A DNA stretch of 64,000 nt, from positions 682,001-746,000 of the forward strand of contig NZ_BJCL01000001.1 in NCBI RefSeq assembly GCF_005403045.1, in the 5' to 3' direction. Made by a program: the position numbers and the translations under genes. A model generated the notes under the pieces. That model saw nothing but the letters and a program-made list of their open reading frames with translations, searched no databases and was not told the origin of the DNA. Source of the stretch: Pseudaquabacterium pictum (lineage in GTDB: Bacteria > Pseudomonadota > Gammaproteobacteria > Burkholderiales > Burkholderiaceae_C). Shown here piece after piece: positions 26,625 through 36,996 of this stretch; within the stretch, counting starts at the first letter, position 1, and each line of letters opens with the position of its first letter.

Positions 26625-27788
26625 TCAGAAGGTCGCCACGGTGTGCCGGGCGATGTAGTCGTGGTCGATCTCCTCGCCCAGGCCGGGGCCGGGCGGCATC
26701 GGCACGCAGCCGTCGGCGTCCAGCGGGTCGATCTGGCGCAGCAGGTAGGGCGGCAGCTCGTCGTAGTCGAGGAAGGGGTGCAGCAGGCCGCGCTCGTACC
26801 AGGTGGTGTTGCGGATGGCGCCGCACACCGCCAGGTTGGGCGCGCCGTTGCCGTGCACCTCGCAGTGCATGCCGAAGCTTTCGGCCAGGTGGGCCACCTT
26901 CATCACCGGGCCGATGCCGCCACAGCCGTTGACGCCGGCACGCAGGATGTCGCTGGCCCCGGACTTGACCCACTCGGCGCGCGCGTAGTGCTTGCCCGAC
27001 AGGCTCTCCGGCCCCAGCAGCGGGATGCGCAGCTGCTGCGCAAGCCACACGTAGGACGACATGCTCTGCTCGTTCATCATCTCCTCGTACCAGGTGAAGT
27101 CCAGCTCCTCCAGGGCACGGCCGATGCGCAGCGCGTCGGTGCGGCTGTACTCGTGGTAGCCGTCCAGCATCAGTGCGATGTCCGGGCCCACCGCCTGCCG
27201 CACCGCGGTGCAGGCCTGGATGTCCATGGCCGGATCGGGCGCGAAGGCCACCGGCGGCATCCAGGTGTGCAGCTTGATCGCCTTGTAGCCCTTCTCCACC
27301 AGCTGCACCGCGAAGGCGGCGTATTCGGCGGGCGTGGACAGGCCGCCGGCCAGCTCGTCGCCACACATGGTGCTGCCGTAGGCGGGGATGCGGTCGCGCA
27401 CGCCGCCCAGCAGCTTCCACACCGGCACGCCCAGCGTGCGGCCGATCAGGTCGTGCAGCGCGGCGTCCACCACGCCCATCGCGCGGTCGGTCAGCTGGCC
27501 GGCGCTGCCGCGCTGCCAATGCTCCAGCTCGCACCACAGGGCCTCGCGCTGCAGCGCGTCGCGCCCCAGCAGCACGCGGCGCACGAACTGGTTCAGCACA
27601 TGCGGGCGCACCACCTGGCTGGGCGCGAAGCAGCAGCCGGTGACGCCATCGCTGCTGGTGATGCGCAGCAGCGCCTGCTGCGCAGTGCGCAGCGGGCCGG
27701 GATGGCTGTGGCCGGCGGCATCCACCGACCGGCGGGTGGGGAACGAGAACTCCACCGCGTCCACGCTGGCGATCGTGATCATGGGCAT
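26625..27788 (-). CDS. Enolase-superfamily (mandelate racemase-like) enzyme B
   Basis: A 387-residue enolase-superfamily protein, first gene of the left arm. Likely metal ligands are Asp209 (LMLDGYHEY), Glu235 or Glu236 (WYEEMM) and Glu261 (LGPESL); His312 (CEVHGNG) and Asp280 could form a mandelate-racemase-type His-Asp dyad. On the second barrel strand the lysines are Lys169 and Lys172 (YKAIKLHTW), spaced K-x-x-K instead of the usual K-x-K. It probably dehydrates or isomerises a sugar acid. The first ATG of MPMITIAS is used; ATG 27782 is an alternative. The operator-like element abuts the start region, so regulation by the adjacent GntR protein is likely. Confidence 0.8.
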   Translation of the reverse strand: MPMITIASVDAVEFSFPTRRSVDAAGHSHPGPLRTAQQALLRITSSDGVTGCCFAPSQVVRPHVLNQFVRRVLLGRDALQREALWCELEHWQRGSAGQLTDRAMGVVDAALHDLIGRTLGVPVWKLLGGVRDRIPAYGSTMCGDELAGGLSTPAEYAAFAVQLVEKGYKAIKLHTWMPPVAFAPDPAMDIQACTAVRQAVGPDIALMLDGYHEYSRTDALRIGRALEELDFTWYEEMMNEQSMSSYVWLAQQLRIPLLGPESLSGKHYARAEWVKSGASDILRAGVNGCGGIGPVMKVAHLAESFGMHCEVHGNGAPNLAVCGAIRNTTWYERGLLHPFLDYDELPPYLLRQIDPLDADGCVPMPPGPGLGEEIDHDYIARHTVATF

Positions 27789-27795
27789 TGATTCA

Positions 27796-27821
27796 TCAGT
27801 CGTCTGATGACTTGAAGTGTA
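27796..27821 (-). promoter_or_regulatory. GntR-type operator and -10 of the left-arm operon
   Basis: The 20-base element at 27796-27815, core GTCGTCTGATGAC, is identical to the one at 27932-27951. Its core is an imperfect 13-bp palindrome (10 of 12 arm positions match). On the minus strand the -10-like TACACT (27821-27816) directly abuts it, so bound repressor would cover the transcription start. It lies 7 bases upstream of the enolase B ATG, which implies a very short leader or the use of ATG 27782. Confidence 0.65.
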
Positions 27822-27921
27822 GAGCAAGCCATCCGCACCACCACGCCAAAACCCTGATTCCAGGGGAAAACACCGAGAAACAAGCCGGGCGTGACCCGTT
27901 CCGCCGGCGGATTGATCTGCC

Positions 27922-27951
27922 TATACTGAAGTCAGTCGTCTGATGACTTGA
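27922..27951 (+). promoter_or_regulatory. GntR gene promoter with overlapping operator
   Basis: The -10-like TATACT is at 27922-27927. Four bases later begins the second copy of the 20-base element (27932-27951), which ends 16 bases before the GntR ATG. Flanking AAGTCA (27929-27934) and TGACTT (27944-27949) extend the symmetry. A repressor here would block its own gene and the genes downstream if they are co-transcribed. The -35 is weak (TTCCGC, 17 bases upstream). Confidence 0.65.
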
Positions 27952-27967
27952 CACGAGCCACCACCCC

Positions 27968-28732
27968 ATGCCCACCGTCGACCCCCAGCCCGGCGACGCC
28001 GCCCGCCCCACCAGCCTGTCACAGCGCGTGGTCGATGGCGTGACGGCGCGCATCCGCAGCGGCGAGCTGACCCCGGGCAGCAAGGTGCCGCCCGAGCCGG
28101 CGCTGATGCGCGAGTACGGTGTCAGCCGCAGCGTGGTGCGCGAGGCGGTGTCGCGCCTGCAGGCCAACGGCCTGGTGCACACCCGCCATGGCGTGGGCAG
28201 CTTCGTGCTGGCCACCCAGGCCGAGAACCCGCTGGCCGCCCAGGCGCAGGCCGACCTGAAGGTGCGGCAGAAGCTGGCGATGCTGGAGCTGCGCATGAGC
28301 CTGGAGGCCGACGCCGCGGCCCTGGCCGCCCAGCGCCGCACGCCGGAGCAACTGGCCGCGATGGAAGCCGCACTGGCCGATTTCGACCGCCAGCACAGCA
28401 TCGGCGAGGGCACGGCCGAGGCCGACTTCCGCTTCCATGAGCTGCTGGCCCAGGCCACCGGCAACGAATACTTCGTGCTGGTGCTGCGCTCGCTCAGTGG
28501 CGCCACCATCCCGCGCAGCGCGGGCCGGCCCCAGCGCCGCCCGACGGCGCCGCGTCCCGCCCGCTTCGGCGAGCCGTCGCCGCAGCTGCGCTCGAACAAG
28601 GACATCACCGCACAGGAGCACCGCGCCGTGCTCGACGCCGTGCGCCGCGGCGACCCGGCCCTGGCCCGCGCGGCGATGTACATGCACCTGACCAACAGCC
28701 GCGACCGCATGCAGGCGGCCGGCGGCAGCTGA
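27968..28732 (+). CDS. GntR-family transcriptional regulator (FadR/FCD subfamily)
   Basis: A 254-residue DNA-binding regulator. The winged helix lies at residues 17-82 (LSQRVVDGVTARIRSGELT, then VSRSVVREAVSRLQANGLV and RHGVGSFVL). The C-terminal helical FCD effector domain is about residues 100-240 and contains His residues in FHELLAQATGN, EHRAVLDAVRRGD and MYMHLTNS that usually bind a metal and a carboxylate ligand. A stretch around residues 178-205 is Arg/Pro-rich and looks like an insertion. E. coli UxuR and ExuR, which sense hexuronates, are in the same subfamily, so a galacturonate-derived effector is plausible. It sits between the two arms of the pectin locus, with operator copies on both sides. 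Confidence 0.9.
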   Translation: MPTVDPQPGDAARPTSLSQRVVDGVTARIRSGELTPGSKVPPEPALMREYGVSRSVVREAVSRLQANGLVHTRHGVGSFVLATQAENPLAAQAQADLKVRQKLAMLELRMSLEADAAALAAQRRTPEQLAAMEAALADFDRQHSIGEGTAEADFRFHELLAQATGNEYFVLVLRSLSGATIPRSAGRPQRRPTAPRPARFGEPSPQLRSNKDITAQEHRAVLDAVRRGDPALARAAMYMHLTNSRDRMQAAGGS

Positions 28733-28800
28733 GGCTGTCCCACCGGACGCCCGCCCCCCCGAACAACAACCGCCCCTGGACAGACCACGGAGACACGCCC

Positions 28801-31641
28801 ATGCCCGCCCACTTGCCCCGCAGCGCCATGCCCGCCGCCCGCCCCTCGCGCATCCACCTGGCCGTGCTCGGCCTGCTCACCCTGCCGGCCAGCGTGCTGG
28901 CCCAGCAGGCGGAAGCGACCAGCCGGGTGGAGATCACCGGCTCGATCATCCGCCGCTCGATCAATGCCGAGACCGCGCTGCCGGTCACCAGCATCACCGC
29001 GGGCGAGCTGGAGGCGCGCGGCCACACCGAGCTGAAGGACTTCATGCTCGAGCTGCCGCAGGCCAACTCGCTGGGCAGCAACCAGGGCACCGCCGGGCCG
29101 ATGACCAGCCTGCGCGGCCTGGGCCCGATGCGCACGCTCACCCTGCTGGACGGCCGCCGCCTGCCCAAGGAGCCGCTGACCAACCAGTACACCAGCGTCA
29201 ACGTGATCCCGCGCATGGCGCTGGGCCGCACCGATGTGCTGCGCGACGGCGCATCGTCCAGCTACGGCTCCGACGCCATCGGCGGCGTGCAGGCCTTCTA
29301 CACCCTGGGCCAGTTCCAGGGCGGCCGCGTCAAGCTGGAGACCACCCAGCCGGAGAAGAGCGGCGGCGGTGCCACCCATTCCCTGGGGCTGATCGGCGGC
29401 CTGGGCAACCTGGACAAGCAGGGCTGGAACGTCTATGCCGCGCTGGATGTCCAGCGGCGCGACGTGCTGCTGCGCGCCGACCGCCCCGAGCTGACCGACC
29501 GCGCGGTGCTCAACACCCTGGGCGTGCTGCAGGCCAGCCCCGGTGCGGCCACGCCGGGCAACTTCACCGATCCGAACAACCCCACCAGTTCGCAGCGCAC
29601 GGTGCTGTTCAACCCGTACGGCAGCACCTGCCTGGCGCCCTACTCCACGCCCACGGCCACCGGCAACCGCTGCGTGCTGGACGACAACGTGCTGTACACC
29701 GCCTTCAACAACAAGAACGACATCGAGAACTTCTTCGCCAAGGGCTCGCTGCGCCTGGGCGACCACCTGCTGACGGCCCAGTTCAACCACAGCCACTACA
29801 GCGTCGACCAGTACAACGCCGCCGCCGCGCCCACGGTGCGGCTGACCAGCACCCACCCCTACTACCCGGGCAATGGCCTGGTGCCGGCGGTGGCCGGCCT
29901 GAACCTGGCCGGCCGGCCGATCAACGTGCAGTGGTCGGTGGCCGATGCCGGCCCGCGCATCCGCGACGACCACCACTACAACGACCGCCTGGTGCTGGCG
30001 CTGGAAGGCAGCCTGGCCGGCTGGGACTACCGCGGCGGCATCAACCATGGCTGGTCCAAGCGCGAGACCAAGGCCGGCCCGGGCTGGCTCAGCGTGACCG
30101 GCCTTGCCACCGTGCAGGGCACGGCAACCACCCTCTTCCTCGACCCCAAGCTCAACCCCTTCGGCCTGCAGACGGCCGAGGGCCTGGCCCTGCTGCGGGC
30201 GGCCAGCATCGAGGGCCAGACCCTGCGGGTGCACAAGGGCGAGAACACCAGCGTGGATGCCACCTTCAGCCGCGAGCTGATGGCGCTGTCCGGCGGCCCG
30301 CTGAGCCTGGCGCTGGGCGCCGAACTGCGGCGCGACACCTGGGAGGCCGAGGGCCTGGCCAGCAACGACGTGGTGGCCGCACTGAACAACCAGGTCGACA
30401 TCCTGGGCGGCGACTCGCTGGCCGCCGGCGCCAACTCCAAGACCAGCACCAAGATCGGCCGCGACATTGGCTCGCTGTTCGCCGAGCTGGATGCCCCGCT
30501 GCGCAAGGACCTGACGCTGAACCTGTCGGTGCGCGCCGACCACTACAAGGACCTGAAGGAGACCACGGTCAACCCGAAGATCGGCCTGCGCTGGCAGCCG
30601 CTGCCCAGCCTGGTGCTGCGCGGCTCGGCCAACACCGGCTTCCGCGCGCCCAGCCTGCCCGAGCTCTACACCCGCGAGACGGAATACACCCAGCTCGGCA
30701 CCTTCGACGACCCGCTGCTGTGCCCCACGGTCGGTGGCGTCAAGGTGCCGGCGCCCGGCTACACCGCGGCGCAGGTGTGCGGCCTCAGCCCGAACGCGGC
30801 TGGCCGGCTGTGGCAGATCACCAAGGTGCCCGGGCTGGACCTGAAGGCCGAGACCTCGAAGAGCCTGACCTTCGGCGTGGTCTTCGAGCCGGTGAAGAAC
30901 CTGACCATGACGGTCGACTACTGGAAGACCCAGATCGACAACGTGATCGGCAACATCCCGATCGACTACATGCTGGCCAACCCGGCGCTGTACGCCAGCT
31001 ACTTCCGGCGCGATCCGGCCACCAACCTGCTGGGCGTGACCGATGCCTCGGGCAACAAGGTGGCGGCCTACAACGTGCCGGCCAACCAGGGATCGCTGCG
31101 CGCGGCCGGCATCGACGTGGGCCTGCGCTTCACCGCGCCCAAGGCCCCCTGGGGCCAGGTCAGCGGCGGCATCGACATCGCCTACCTCACCCAGTGGGAT
31201 GCCCGGGCCTCCGAGTCGGCCAACTGGGTCAGCGCGCTGGGCTTCTACAACGACGTGGTGCCGGTCAACCCCAACGCCGGCCTGTCCAACGCCACCCGCG
31301 GCCTGAACAACCGCTGGCGCCACACCGCCCAGCTGGCCTGGCAGAACGCCGACTGGAAGCTGCAGCTGTCGCAGCGCTACCAGAGCGCCATCCGCGACCA
31401 GAACCTGGCCGCCGCCACCGGTGTGGGCACCACCGGGCCGCGGGATGTGTCGTCGTTCGCGCTGTACAACCTGTCGGTGCGCTACACCGGCTTCCGCAAC
31501 CTGACGCTGAATGCCGCCGTCAACAACCTGTTCGACACCAACCCGCCGCTGACCAACCACCGCTCCTACCGCGGCTACCTGACCAGCGTGGCCGATGTGC
31601 TGGGCCGGGCCTACACCGTGTCGGCCACCTACAGCTTCTGA
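28801..31641 (+). CDS. TonB-dependent outer-membrane receptor
   Basis: A 946-residue outer-membrane transporter with a signal peptide (residues 16-37). The plug domain follows (VEITGSIIRRSINAETALPV; SLRGLGPMRTLTLLDGRR; DGASSSYGSDAIGGV), then a 22-strand-type barrel ending in ATYSF with the expected C-terminal Phe. GSANTGFRAPSLPELY is a conserved barrel stretch. Two cysteine pairs occur in predicted loops. GGAG is placed 8 bases before ATG 28801. The gene opens the right arm and is 13 bases ahead of a sugar ABC importer, so it probably takes up oligogalacturonides or other pectic oligomers across the outer membrane. No tonB/exbBD is in the window. Confidence 0.93.
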   Translation: MPAHLPRSAMPAARPSRIHLAVLGLLTLPASVLAQQAEATSRVEITGSIIRRSINAETALPVTSITAGELEARGHTELKDFMLELPQANSLGSNQGTAGPMTSLRGLGPMRTLTLLDGRRLPKEPLTNQYTSVNVIPRMALGRTDVLRDGASSSYGSDAIGGVQAFYTLGQFQGGRVKLETTQPEKSGGGATHSLGLIGGLGNLDKQGWNVYAALDVQRRDVLLRADRPELTDRAVLNTLGVLQASPGAATPGNFTDPNNPTSSQRTVLFNPYGSTCLAPYSTPTATGNRCVLDDNVLYTAFNNKNDIENFFAKGSLRLGDHLLTAQFNHSHYSVDQYNAAAAPTVRLTSTHPYYPGNGLVPAVAGLNLAGRPINVQWSVADAGPRIRDDHHYNDRLVLALEGSLAGWDYRGGINHGWSKRETKAGPGWLSVTGLATVQGTATTLFLDPKLNPFGLQTAEGLALLRAASIEGQTLRVHKGENTSVDATFSRELMALSGGPLSLALGAELRRDTWEAEGLASNDVVAALNNQVDILGGDSLAAGANSKTSTKIGRDIGSLFAELDAPLRKDLTLNLSVRADHYKDLKETTVNPKIGLRWQPLPSLVLRGSANTGFRAPSLPELYTRETEYTQLGTFDDPLLCPTVGGVKVPAPGYTAAQVCGLSPNAAGRLWQITKVPGLDLKAETSKSLTFGVVFEPVKNLTMTVDYWKTQIDNVIGNIPIDYMLANPALYASYFRRDPATNLLGVTDASGNKVAAYNVPANQGSLRAAGIDVGLRFTAPKAPWGQVSGGIDIAYLTQWDARASESANWVSALGFYNDVVPVNPNAGLSNATRGLNNRWRHTAQLAWQNADWKLQLSQRYQSAIRDQNLAAATGVGTTGPRDVSSFALYNLSVRYTGFRNLTLNAAVNNLFDTNPPLTNHRSYRGYLTSVADVLGRAYTVSATYSF

Positions 31642-31654
31642 TCCGCCTGCCCCC

Positions 31655-32545
31655 GTGTACGACGACAAGAAGACCGGCTTCCTGTTCGTGCTGCCCTTCG
31701 TGCTGGGGGTGCTGCTGTTCAAGCTGTTCCCGTTCATCACCAGCCTGGCGCTGAGCTTCACCCAGTTCGACATCATCGACCCGCCGGTCTGGGTGGGGCT
31801 GCAGAACTACCGCGAGCTGTTCGGCGACGACCCGCTGTTCCGCCAGAGCCTGGGCGTGACGCTGTGGTTCGCGGTGCTGGCGGTGCCGCTGCGGGTGGGC
31901 TTTGCGCTGTTCGTGGCCCATGTGCTGAACTACAAGCTGCGCGGTATCAACTTCTTCCGCGCCGCGTTCTACCTGCCGTCCATCCTGGGCGGCAGCATCG
32001 CGGTGGCGGTGCTGTGGCGCTTCATCTTCAGCAAGTACGGCCTGGTCAACCTGGTGCTGGTCAAGCTGGGCTTCGAGCCGGTGGCCTGGCTGGCCGACGA
32101 GCGCTACTCGATGTGGACCATCGTGCTGCTGTTCACCTGGCAATTCGGCTCGGCCTGCGTGATCTTCCTGGCCGCGCTGCAGAACGTGCCGCAGAGCCTG
32201 TACGAGGCGGCCGAGTGCGACGGCGCCAGCCGCTGGCAGCAGTTCTGGCGCATCACCGTGCCGCTGATCACGCCGGTGATCTTCTTCAACCTGATCATGC
32301 AGATGGTGCACGCGTTCCAGGAGTTCAACGGCCCGTACATGATCACCGAGGGCGGCCCGCTGTCGAGCACCTATGTGCTGGCGCTCTACATCTACGACCA
32401 GAGCTTCCGCTTCTTCAACCTGGGCTACGGCGCGGCGCTGAGCTGGGTGCTGCTGGCCCTGGTGGCGGGGCTGAGCGCGATCAGCTTCTGGAGCAGCAAA
32501 TACTGGGTGTTCTACGCCGGTGAGAAGGACGCGGGCAAGCGATGA
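31655..32545 (+). CDS. CUT1-type sugar ABC importer, permease 1
   Basis: A 296-residue inner-membrane permease (MalF/UgpA/TogM class). Six hydrophobic segments are visible, starting KTGFLFVLPFVLGVLLF. The EAA loop contacting the ATPase is EAAECDGASRWQQFWRITVP near residues 187-206. The start is GTG 31655, only 13 bases after the receptor stop, which suggests co-transcription. With its partner it would import oligogalacturonides, by analogy with TogMNAB of pectinolytic enterobacteria; the substrate is inferred from context. Confidence 0.9.
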   Translation: MYDDKKTGFLFVLPFVLGVLLFKLFPFITSLALSFTQFDIIDPPVWVGLQNYRELFGDDPLFRQSLGVTLWFAVLAVPLRVGFALFVAHVLNYKLRGINFFRAAFYLPSILGGSIAVAVLWRFIFSKYGLVNLVLVKLGFEPVAWLADERYSMWTIVLLFTWQFGSACVIFLAALQNVPQSLYEAAECDGASRWQQFWRITVPLITPVIFFNLIMQMVHAFQEFNGPYMITEGGPLSSTYVLALYIYDQSFRFFNLGYGAALSWVLLALVAGLSAISFWSSKYWVFYAGEKDAGKR

Positions 32546-33399
32546 GCAGCGCCTTGTCGGACCACGCCAGCCGCACCCAGACGCTGGTGCGCACCACGCT
32601 GCTGCTGGCCGTGGCGCTGGTGATGCTGTACCCGCTGATCTGGCTGGTCGGCGCGTCGTTCAAGACCAATGCGCAGATCTTCACCGAGATCGGGCCCATC
32701 CCCGACCGGCTGGACTTCAGCGCCTATGCCAAGGGCTGGAAGACCAGCACCGAGTACACCTTCGCCACCTACTTCCTCAACAGCTTCCTGATCACCATCC
32801 CGCGCATCGCGGTCACCGTGGTGTCCTGCGTGCTGGTGGCCTATGCCTTCGCCCGCTTCGAGTTCTGGGGCCGCAAGCTCCTGTTCGGCATCATGGTCGG
32901 CACGATGATGCTGCCGCTGATCGTGCTGCGGCTGCCGCAGTACCTGATGTTCAAGGAACTGGGCTGGCTGGACACCTACCTGCCGCTGATCGTGCCCAGC
33001 GCCTTCGCCACCGACACCTTCTTCGTCTTCATGCTGGTGCAGTTCCTGCGCGGCATCCCGCGCGACATGGAGGAGGCCGCGGTGATCGACGGCTGCAACG
33101 CGCTGCAGCTGCTGTGGCACATCATCGTGCCGCTGCTCAAGCCGGCCATCGTGTCGGTGGTCGTCTTCCAGTTCATCTGGACGATGAACGACTTCATGGG
33201 GCCGCTGGTCTACCTGGCCTCGGTGGAGAAGTACCCGGTCTCGCTGGCGCTGAAGATGAGCATCGGCGCCACCGAGGAAGTGGAGTGGGCCAACGTGATC
33301 GCCATCTCGGTGGTGGCCCTGATCCCCAGCGTGGTGGTGTTCTTCCTCGCGCAACGGCATTTCATCGAGGGCGCTTCCTCGTCTGGCATCAAGGGATGA
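32542..33399 (+). CDS. CUT1-type sugar ABC importer, permease 2
   Basis: A 285-residue inner-membrane permease (MalG/UgpE/TogN class) with six hydrophobic segments. The EAA loop is EEAAVIDGCNALQLLWHIIVP near residues 173-193. ATG 32542 overlaps the stop of permease 1, and the ATPase gene starts two bases after its own stop. Confidence 0.92.
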   Translation: MSSALSDHASRTQTLVRTTLLLAVALVMLYPLIWLVGASFKTNAQIFTEIGPIPDRLDFSAYAKGWKTSTEYTFATYFLNSFLITIPRIAVTVVSCVLVAYAFARFEFWGRKLLFGIMVGTMMLPLIVLRLPQYLMFKELGWLDTYLPLIVPSAFATDTFFVFMLVQFLRGIPRDMEEAAVIDGCNALQLLWHIIVPLLKPAIVSVVVFQFIWTMNDFMGPLVYLASVEKYPVSLALKMSIGATEEVEWANVIAISVVALIPSVVVFFLAQRHFIEGASSSGIKG

Positions 33400-33400
33400 C

Positions 33401-34548
<1,148 letters not shown>

Positions 34549-34555
<7 letters not shown>

Positions 34556-35853
34556 AGCGGCGGGCGCTGCTGGCGGCCGCGGCCGGCGCCCCGGTGGCGC
34601 TGCAGGCCCCCTGGGTGCATGCCCAGCCGCAGCGGGTGCTGCGCATGGCCTGGTGGGGCGGCGCCGGCCGCCATGCCGCCACGCTGAAGGCACTGGCCCT
34701 GTTCGAGCAGCGCCACCCGGGCGTGCGCATCAAGGCCGAGTACATGGGCTTCAACGGCTACCTGGAGCGGCTGACCGCGCAGGTGGCCGGCGGCTCCGAG
34801 CCCGACGTGATGCAGATCAACTGGGCGTGGCTGGCGATGTTCAGCAAGCGCGGCAACGGCTTCACCGATCTGGATGCGCATGCCGCGCGCCTGCCGCTGG
34901 ACCAGTTCGCACCGGCTGACCTGCAGCTGGGCCGGGTGGCCGGCAAGCTCAATGCGCTGCCGGTGTCGTACACGGCGCGGGTGCTGCTGTGGAACCAGCA
35001 CACCTTCGCCCGCGCAGGCCTGCCCCTGCCCGCCGGCTGGGACGAGCTGTTTGCCGCCGGCGAACGCCTGCGCGCAGCACTGGGCCCGCAGCACTATCCG
35101 CTGGACGGCGAGCTCTACGACATGATGCTGCTGGCCCAGGCCTGGGTGCAGCAACGCCACGGCATGGCCTATGTGCATCCCACCGAGGCGCGCGTGGGCA
35201 TGACACCGGCGGCCGCGCAGGACTGGGTGCGCATCTACCGCCAACTGATCGACCGCCAGGTGGCCACGCCGCTGCCGCTGCGCGCCAGCCTGGGCGGCGC
35301 CGAGAAGCCCACCGAGCAGCAGGCCGACTGGACCACCGGCCGCTGGGCCGGCAACTACGCCTGGGATTCGGTGATCGCGCTGCGCAGCTCCACCCTGCCC
35401 AAGGACCAGCCGCTGGCGCTGGGCCGCTTTCCGCGGATGGCCGGCGCGCTGGACAGCGGCATGTTCGGCCGCCCGTCGCTGATGTACGCGGTGGGCCGCA
35501 ACTGCCGCGAGCCCGACCTGGCGGCCGCGCTGATCGGCCACCTGCTGGCCGATCCCGAGGCGGCCAGGCTGCTGGGCCGCACCCGCGGCGTGCCGGCGGC
35601 GCGCGGGCCGTTCCAGGCGCTGGTGGCCGGCGGCCAGCTGCCACCGCTGGAGCTGGCCGCGCATGAACAGATCCAGCAGCAGCGCCGCAGCGCCGAAGGC
35701 ATCGGCCTGCCCAACCCGTTGTTCGAGCATGCCCGGCTGCACCGGCTGATGCGCGAGGTCTTCGAGACCGTGGCCTACGGCAAGGCCAGCGATGCCGACG
35801 CTGCGCGCCGCCTGGTCGACGAAGGCAACGCCATGCTGCGCCGCATCCGCTGA
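34549..35853 (+). CDS. Extracellular solute-binding protein (family 1) of the sugar importer
   Basis: A 434-residue exported binding protein. The start GTG 34549 overlaps the ATPase gene and gives a signal peptide with KRRALLAAAAGAPVALQAPW, cleaved near VHAQ. The mature domain opens RVLRMAWWGG, with FEQRHPGVRIKAEYMGFNGY typical of family 1 sugar-binding proteins, and PDVMQINWAWLAMF. It fits the two permeases and ATPase upstream. Oligogalacturonide is the probable ligand by context (TogB-like), since the next gene is oligogalacturonate lyase. The binding gene comes last in the transporter set, unlike many CUT1 operons. Confidence 0.9.
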
Positions 35854-35862
35854 CCCCTCACC

Positions 35863-36996
35863 ATGCCCAAGCACACCCTGCGCGCGCTGTCGCCGCTCCA
35901 CTTCACTGACCCCGACACCGGCGCCCGCGTCACCCGGTTGACGCCGCCCGACGTGACCTGCCACCGCAACTATTTCTACCAGAAGTGCTTCACCCGCGAT
36001 GGCAGCAAGCTGCTGTTCGGTGGAGGCTTCGACCACCCGCAGCACTGGCACTACCACCTGCTGGACCTGCGCACCGGCCAGGCCCTGCAGCTGACCGAGG
36101 GCGAGGGCGAGAACACCTTCGGCGGCTTCCTGTCGCCCGACGACACCCAGCTCTACTTCGTGCGCGCCGAGCGCACCCTGGTGCGGCTGGCGCTGGACAC
36201 GCTGGCCGAGCAGGTGGTCTACACCGTGCCGCCCGGCTGGGTGGGCTACGGCACCTGGGTGGCCAACAGCGCCTGCACCCGCATGGTGGGCATCGAGATC
36301 GCCGAGGCCGACTGGTTCGAACTGGACACCTGGGAGAAGTTCGCGCAGCTGTTCGATGCCCGGCCGCGTTGCCGGCTGATCGACATCGACCTGGCCACCG
36401 GCGCGCGCCGGGTGATCCTGGAGCGCCAGGGCTGGCTCGGCCACCCGCAGTTCCGCCCCTTCGACGACCGCACCGTGGCCTACTGCCATGAAGGCCCGGG
36501 CGACCGCATCGACGCCCGCATCTGGTTCATCGACGACGACGGCGCCCACCGCCGCTGCGGCAAGGTGCATGCGCCCGGCGAGCACTGCACCCATGAGTTC
36601 TGGGTGCCCGACGGCTCGGCCATGGTCTACGTCAGCCTGCAGCATGACCAGCCCGGCAGCCCGCGGCGCATCTGCCGGCTCGACCCGGTGACGTTGCAGT
36701 CCACCCTGCTGACGACGATGCCGCCCTGCTCGCACCTGATGAGCAACCACGACGGCACGCTGCTGACCGGCGACGGCCACCAGGGCGATCCTTACCTGCA
36801 CCTGTTCGATCTGCGGCCCGGCGCCGTGCAGCCGCAGCGGCGCATCACCCGGCACGACAGCAGCTGGCGGGTGCACAAGGGCAACCGCCAGGTCACGCAT
36901 CCGCATCCCTCGTTCACGCCCGACGACCGCGCGGTGCTGTTCTCCAGCGACCGCGACGGCGAGCCGGCGCTGTACCTGGCCGAGCTGCCGGCATGA
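35863..36996 (+). CDS. ogl: Oligogalacturonate lyase (PL22)
   Basis: Cytoplasmic beta-propeller lyase that splits short (unsaturated) oligogalacturonides to 5-keto-4-deoxyuronate and galacturonate. The product has 377 residues, close to the enterobacterial Ogl (388), without a signal peptide. Family hallmarks include FTRDGSKLLFGGGFD, EGEGENTFGGFLS near residue 80, HEFWVPDGSAMVYVS with its His, and HPHPSFTPDDRAVLFSS near the C-terminus; the conserved histidines of the Mn site are present. It follows the importer by 9 bases, as expected for an enzyme acting on imported oligomers. The next gene overlaps by four bases. Confidence 0.92.
   Translation: MPKHTLRALSPLHFTDPDTGARVTRLTPPDVTCHRNYFYQKCFTRDGSKLLFGGGFDHPQHWHYHLLDLRTGQALQLTEGEGENTFGGFLSPDDTQLYFVRAERTLVRLALDTLAEQVVYTVPPGWVGYGTWVANSACTRMVGIEIAEADWFELDTWEKFAQLFDARPRCRLIDIDLATGARRVILERQGWLGHPQFRPFDDRTVAYCHEGPGDRIDARIWFIDDDGAHRRCGKVHAPGEHCTHEFWVPDGSAMVYVSLQHDQPGSPRRICRLDPVTLQSTLLTTMPPCSHLMSNHDGTLLTGDGHQGDPYLHLFDLRPGAVQPQRRITRHDSSWRVHKGNRQVTHPHPSFTPDDRAVLFSSDRDGEPALYLAELPA

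Noticed and set aside
27796-31776. Long minus-strand open frame (over 1,300 codons) opposite the GntR and TonB-receptor genes
   Set aside because: Low-complexity translation without domains; the plus-strand receptor has signal peptide, plug, barrel and C-terminal Phe.
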